NCBI GenBank assembly: GCA_016786885.1
Contig: JAEUVO010000085.1
Span: 1-64,000, forward strand
Length of the DNA: 64,000 bases
Direction of reading: 5' to 3'
Origin: Chitinophagaceae bacterium
GTDB taxonomy: Bacteria; Bacteroidota; Bacteroidia; Chitinophagales; Chitinophagaceae
Shown: positions 60,463 to 64,000 of the stretch, one piece after another
Position numbering within the stretch: position 1 is the stretch's first letter
Layout of the letters: each line of letters starts with the position of its first letter
Made by a program: the position numbers and the translations under genes
Notes under the pieces: model-generated
What the model saw: the letters and a program-made list of their open reading frames with translations, nothing else
What the model was told of the DNA's origin: nothing
Databases searched by the model: none

Positions 60463-62067
60463 ATGAATAAAATGAAAAGAAGAGATTTTTTACTCAATTC
60501 AATACCAGCAGCAGCCCTTTTGCCGGAAGTGATAAATGGCTATTCTGTAAAGGCCTTTAACAGTAACTCACCACTGGTGCAGGCATTGATGCGGGGCAAT
60601 ACACTTACCGATCATGTATTGGTTATTGTTCAGTTGTCCGGTGGTAATGACGGGTTGAATATGGTGATACCTGTAGCTGATTATTCTAATTACTTTAATG
60701 CAAGAACAAATATTGCTATACCGCAGAACAGGGTGTTGTCCATTGCTGGTGTTACAGGAACAGGTATCCATCCATCGATGACGGGTTTGCAAACACTGTT
60801 CAGCGAAGGCAAGGCAAAACTTGTACAGGCAGTAGGTTATCCTCAACCCAATTTTTCGCATTTCCGTGCTACAGATATCTGGATGAGCGGATCTAACAGT
60901 AACCAGGAAGTTTACAGTGGCTGGGCCGGACGTTACCTTAATTATGAATATCCTGATTTTCCGACTGGTTATCCAAACGCTGATGTACCCGACCCACTGG
61001 CTATCCAGATCGGGTCGACTACTACGTTAACCACGCAGGGACCTACAGTTAATATGGGAATGAGCATTACCAATCCCACCAATTTCTATAACCTTATTAA
61101 TGGAACCACCGATCCGGCACCTAATACTCCTGCAGGAAAAGAATTGAGTTTTATCCGCCAGGTAAACCAACAAACACAGAAGTATTCAACTGTTATTAAG
61201 AATGCTGCGAATGCCGTAACACAACAATCGGCTTATCCAACTAATAATTCGCTTGCTGATCAGCTAAAGATTGTGGCCAGATTGATTGGAGGTGGATTGA
61301 AAACAAGGGTTTACATGGTAAGCTTTGGTGGATTTGATACTCACTCTGTTCAGGTGAACGCTGGCGATACAACTACAGGCGCACATGCCACTTTATTGCA
61401 ACGGATTTCTGATGCCATCAAAGCTTTCCAGGATGATCTGCGGTTTTTAAATGTTGAGGAAAGGGTAGTAGGAATGACATATAGTGAATTCGGACGAAGG
61501 ATAAAATCAAATTCAAGTACCGGAACAGATCATGGCGCCGCAGCCCCGATGTTTTTATTCGGCAGCCAAATAGATGCAGGTATGTTGGGTGTGAACCCTA
61601 CCATTCCTGTCAATGCAACAGTGAATGATAATATTCCTATGCAGTATGATTTCCGGAGTGTGTATGCCACATTACTGGAAAAATGGTTCTGCCTGGATAA
61701 GACAGTGGTGGATTCATTATTCCCGCCGAATATCAACAGCCAATTGCAAAGCCTGCCTTTACTGAAAGCCGGAGCTTGTTCTGGCATTACTCCGCCGCCA
61801 CCTGCGCCAACGGATGTGGTTATTACGAATTCACCCAACCCGTTCACCAGCAGCACTACAATCAAATTCACTACAGAAGGTGGCCATGTGTTAATACAGA
61901 TCATTGATACATTAGGTCGTGTAATAAAAATATTAGTTGACAGGGAGTATACTGCAGGTACTTATACAGCCAATTTTAACAGCGAAGGTTTGCCAACGGG
62001 TATTTATTATGCCCGGTTCCAGAATGGTATTACTCAACAGGTGAGAGCTATGATGAAAGTGAGGTAA
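60463..62067 (+). CDS. DUF1501 domain protein with T9SS type A sorting domain
   Basis: 534 residues. The N-terminus MKRRDFLLNSIPAAALLPE has a twin-arginine motif followed by a weakly hydrophobic segment. The DUF1501 (sulfatase-like fold) body has VLVIVQLSGGNDGLNMVIP, VGYPQPNFSHFRATDIW, VYMVSFGGFDTHSVQVNAG and YSEFGRRIKSNSSTGTDHG. From about 450 a type A sorting domain follows (NSPNPFTSSTTIKF ... GTYTANFNSEGLPTGIYYAR). It is therefore expected at the cell surface. It is the partner of the DUF1800 protein. A second ATG three codons downstream (60472) is equally likely. Confidence 0.88.
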   Translation: MNKMKRRDFLLNSIPAAALLPEVINGYSVKAFNSNSPLVQALMRGNTLTDHVLVIVQLSGGNDGLNMVIPVADYSNYFNARTNIAIPQNRVLSIAGVTGTGIHPSMTGLQTLFSEGKAKLVQAVGYPQPNFSHFRATDIWMSGSNSNQEVYSGWAGRYLNYEYPDFPTGYPNADVPDPLAIQIGSTTTLTTQGPTVNMGMSITNPTNFYNLINGTTDPAPNTPAGKELSFIRQVNQQTQKYSTVIKNAANAVTQQSAYPTNNSLADQLKIVARLIGGGLKTRVYMVSFGGFDTHSVQVNAGDTTTGAHATLLQRISDAIKAFQDDLRFLNVEERVVGMTYSEFGRRIKSNSSTGTDHGAAAPMFLFGSQIDAGMLGVNPTIPVNATVNDNIPMQYDFRSVYATLLEKWFCLDKTVVDSLFPPNINSQLQSLPLLKAGACSGITPPPPAPTDVVITNSPNPFTSSTTIKFTTEGGHVLIQIIDTLGRVIKILVDREYTAGTYTANFNSEGLPTGIYYARFQNGITQQVRAMMKVR

Positions 62068-62088
62068 CCGAAAAAGATCTATAAAAAT

Positions 62089-62116
62089 AAAAGCCACTGA
62101 ATTTCAGTGGCTTTTT
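62089..62116. terminator. Bidirectional terminator between DUF1501 and heme lipoprotein genes
   Basis: AAAAGCCACTGAA and TTCAGTGGCTTTT form a 13-bp perfect inverted repeat with nearly no loop, flanked by A and T runs that serve both strands. Confidence 0.87.
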
Positions 62117-62133
62117 AGTTATCGATAGCTTAA

Positions 62134-62712
62134 TCAATCACTTTGCCGATGCCCTGCATTCACCCAATCAGTAATTTTTTGTTTGTCAACTGCTGTCAAT
62201 GGGGCGTTGGGTAGTTGCGGCATCTGGGTAGGATTATTATCAACAGCCCTGGCCTTTATCCGATCCCAACCGGCGACAATACTCGCATCTGTATCAAAAT
62301 TTTTACCACCATTTGTTGCACCATTCAGATGGCAGGGACCACAATAGCCAGTAATGATCTGTTTAACCAATGCATATTTCGGGCCGTAGTTAAGTATTGT
62401 AATTTGAGCTGTATCGGTGCAGTTCTTCTGATTTTTGACTGTAATCACATAATTACCCGGAGCAAGGTTAGTGAAAGAGGGGGAGGCCTGGAAAGCCCCA
62501 TTGTTCAGCTGGTAGCTGATAGTATCTCCCACAGGAAATGTAATAGCAATAGTCCCATTATTAGAAGTGCTTATGGCTTCAGTTTTAAAATATTGTACAT
62601 CATAGCTGACTCCCAGGCAGGGATCCGGGAGAGAACTGTCTTTTTTATTACATGACCACAAAAAAACCAAGAATAGTAAAGATCCAATAGTTGCTTTGTA
62701 TTTCAACAGCAT
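62134..62712 (-). CDS. Lipoprotein with C-terminal c-type heme motif
   Basis: 192 residues. The lipobox-like FLVFLWSCNKK puts the lipidated Cys near 21. A beta-sandwich-like middle (about 30-110; YQLNNGAFQASPSF, NLAPGNYVITVKNQ) resembles SprB-repeat or Ig-like modules. The last third has the heme-attachment motif CGPCH and a later TQMPQ, a candidate axial Met. It is presumably a periplasm- or surface-facing electron-transfer lipoprotein. Its redox partner is not in view. It diverges from the TonB receptor gene. Confidence 0.78.
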   Translation of the reverse strand: MLLKYKATIGSLLFLVFLWSCNKKDSSLPDPCLGVSYDVQYFKTEAISTSNNGTIAITFPVGDTISYQLNNGAFQASPSFTNLAPGNYVITVKNQKNCTDTAQITILNYGPKYALVKQIITGYCGPCHLNGATNGGKNFDTDASIVAGWDRIKARAVDNNPTQMPQLPNAPLTAVDKQKITDWVNAGHRQSD

Positions 62713-62838
62713 GGGTTTGGTATTGAAGTATTTAAAAGTAAAAACATTATCTGGTACAAAGAAGTGAATTATTAATTCCCGGTAGATAAGACCTTTTTTC
62801 GACGCTAAAGATTAGCGGGGAGACCAAAAAAATAAAAT

Positions 62839-62873
62839 TTGTATGAAACGTTGTTGCATTTTATATTTGCAAC
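62839..62873 (+). promoter_or_regulatory. Promoter with overlapping operator-like palindrome, TonB receptor gene
   Basis: TTG (62839), 20 nt, then TATATTTG (62862-62869) gives a full promoter. GTTGCA (62853-62858) and TGCAAC (62868-62873) form an inverted repeat (7 bp if the flanking T/A are counted) that covers the -7 element, so a bound repressor would block it. Confidence 0.6.
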
Positions 62874-62888
62874 ATAGTTACAATTTAC

Positions 62889-64000
62889 ATGAAAAAACAC
62901 CTCTTTATTTTTTTATCAACCATTTGTATTTCACAGCTGGTTGCGGCGCAGGAAAATTTTAGCCAGTCTGCCATGATAAAGGCATCCCATTCACTCTTTA
63001 AGGCCAGCTTATCAGGTAAAATTATAGATGCAAAGACCGGAGAGACACTTCCCGGGGCCTCAGTTTATTTCATCGATGATAAAATTGGTACTGTGGCTGA
63101 TGCAGATGGAAAATATTTATTGACCAATATACCTTTTGGGCACCATGTCGTAGAAGTTTCTCATACTGGTTATAGTAACCTGGTAGAGCATATTGAATTG
63201 GCAGCTGATATGCAAAAGGATTTTGCCTTATCGCCTGTTGTAGTAGAAAATCAGGGAGTAATTGTTACAGGTGTTTCGGGGGCTACCAGTATCCGAAAAT
63301 CTCCGGTGCCAGTTACTTCTATCCGAAAATCTTCCCTGTTGCAAACTCCTTCTTCGAATATAGTAGACGCATTGACTCATGTGCCGGGGGTCTCGCAACT
63401 TTCTACAGGGCCAGCAATCTCTAAGCCGATAATCCGGGGGCTGGGATATAACCGAATAATTACAATTAACGATGGGGTGAGACAGGAAGGTCAGCAATGG
63501 GGTGACGAACATGGAATTGAAATAGATGAGATGAGTGTTTCCAAAGTAGAGATATTAAAAGGCCCGGCCTCTCTTATGTACGGCAGCGATGCATTGGCCG
63601 GAGTAGTGAATTTTATTACAAACGTACCTGCTGCAGAAGGCACAATTAAAGGGAGCCTTCTTACCAACTATCAAACAAATAATGGATTATTTGGTGCAAA
63701 CGGAAATTTTGCAGGAAATAAAAATGGGTTTAATTGGAATTTGTATGGTTCATATAAGTCAGCCGGTGATTACAAGAACAAATATGATGGGAGAGTATTG
63801 AATTCCAGGTTTAATGAAAGAAACTTTGGTGGTTATGCAGGTGTTAATAAAAGCTGGGGGTACAGCCATATTATTTTCAGCAGCTTTGATCAGAAAATCG
63901 GACTGGTGGAAGGTGACCGGGATGATGCAACTGGTAAATTTATTTTGTTTGCAGGTACAACATTTGAACGCATAGCTACCGACAAAGACCTTGATTTAAG
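62889..64000 (+). CDS. TonB-dependent receptor, 3' end beyond window
   Basis: 371 codons are visible and the frame runs off the end. A signal peptide (to about 21) is followed by a carboxypeptidase-like regulatory domain (about 40-115; ASLSGKIIDAKTGETLPGA) and the plug domain (about 130-235) with IIRGLGYNRIITINDGVRQE, GQQWGDEHGIEID and VEILKGPASLMYGSDALAGV. After that come the first barrel strands. TonB receptors import metals, siderophores, cobalamin or glycans. The GQQWGDEHG loop recalls a group sometimes tied to metal uptake, which would fit the operator-like palindrome in its promoter, but the substrate is unproven. Confidence 0.9.
   Translation, partial: MKKHLFIFLSTICISQLVAAQENFSQSAMIKASHSLFKASLSGKIIDAKTGETLPGASVYFIDDKIGTVADADGKYLLTNIPFGHHVVEVSHTGYSNLVEHIELAADMQKDFALSPVVVENQGVIVTGVSGATSIRKSPVPVTSIRKSSLLQTPSSNIVDALTHVPGVSQLSTGPAISKPIIRGLGYNRIITINDGVRQEGQQWGDEHGIEIDEMSVSKVEILKGPASLMYGSDALAGVVNFITNVPAAEGTIKGSLLTNYQTNNGLFGANGNFAGNKNGFNWNLYGSYKSAGDYKNKYDGRVLNSRFNERNFGGYAGVNKSWGYSHIIFSSFDQKIGLVEGDRDDATGKFILFAGTTFERIATDKDLDL

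Overview
The window is a continuous stretch of chromosome from a Bacteroidota bacterium, most likely a Chitinophagaceae relative (inference). Signs of this are type IX secretion (T9SS) type A and type B C-terminal sorting domains, two PorP/SprF proteins, PKD-repeat adhesins, a TonB-dependent receptor with a carboxypeptidase-like N-terminal extension, little use of Shine-Dalgarno sites, and several promoters of the Bacteroidota form TTG-N19/20-TAnnTTTG. I see no rRNA, tRNA or CRISPR array. The coding density is high and genes lie on both strands in short operons.

Layout. 0.1-7.8 kb: D-2-hydroxyacid dehydrogenase of the YdiJ type, WecA-like phosphosugar transferase, GT2 glycosyltransferase, RecG. 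7.9-13.8 kb: a secreted SBBP/PKD protein with a type B sorting domain, its PorP/SprF partner and two small envelope proteins. 13.8-20.1 kb: LOG nucleotidase, sodium/solute symporter, O-methyltransferase, glucosaminidase-LysM, Hpt, VWA protein. 20.1-25.1 kb: grpE-dnaJ, RlmI-like methyltransferase, a 114-residue protein that is almost only a sorting domain, peroxiredoxin, aquaporin. 25.1-33.7 kb: a second PorP/SprF plus a 1452-residue PKD protein, a lipoprotein and a plug-like outer-membrane protein. 33.7-40.1 kb: exported DinB protein, Nif3-like protein, zinc-ribbon coiled-coil protein, RecN, and a type A sorted protein.

40.2-44.4 kb is the main accessory block: a PLD-family protein with one broken HKD motif, a DNA-methyltransferase tail remnant, and a minus-strand cluster that looks like a RiPP (graspetide-type) locus. 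That cluster has an ATP-grasp ligase, a 77-residue precursor-like peptide ending in a CxxxCxxxC acidic tail, a hairpin between the two, and an uncharacterised 169-residue protein. 44.8-50.3 kb is housekeeping plus regulation (DnaB, DUF2846-like, RsmE, NarL-type regulator, TPR histidine kinase). 50.4-55.3 kb is a three-gene operon with its own promoter: a barrel-like protein, an SGNH hydrolase and a cholesterol-dependent-cytolysin-like protein. 55.4-64 kb: TerC, PyrD, thiolase, a DUF1800/DUF1501 pair, a c-type heme lipoprotein and a truncated TonB receptor.

The most noteworthy signals are the graspetide-like cluster, the cytolysin-like operon, two 21-nt palindromic insertions kept in frame inside recN (with a third copy-like sequence upstream), and recG, whose conserved N-terminus begins before any conventional start codon. 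All family names come from reading motifs by eye; no database search was run.
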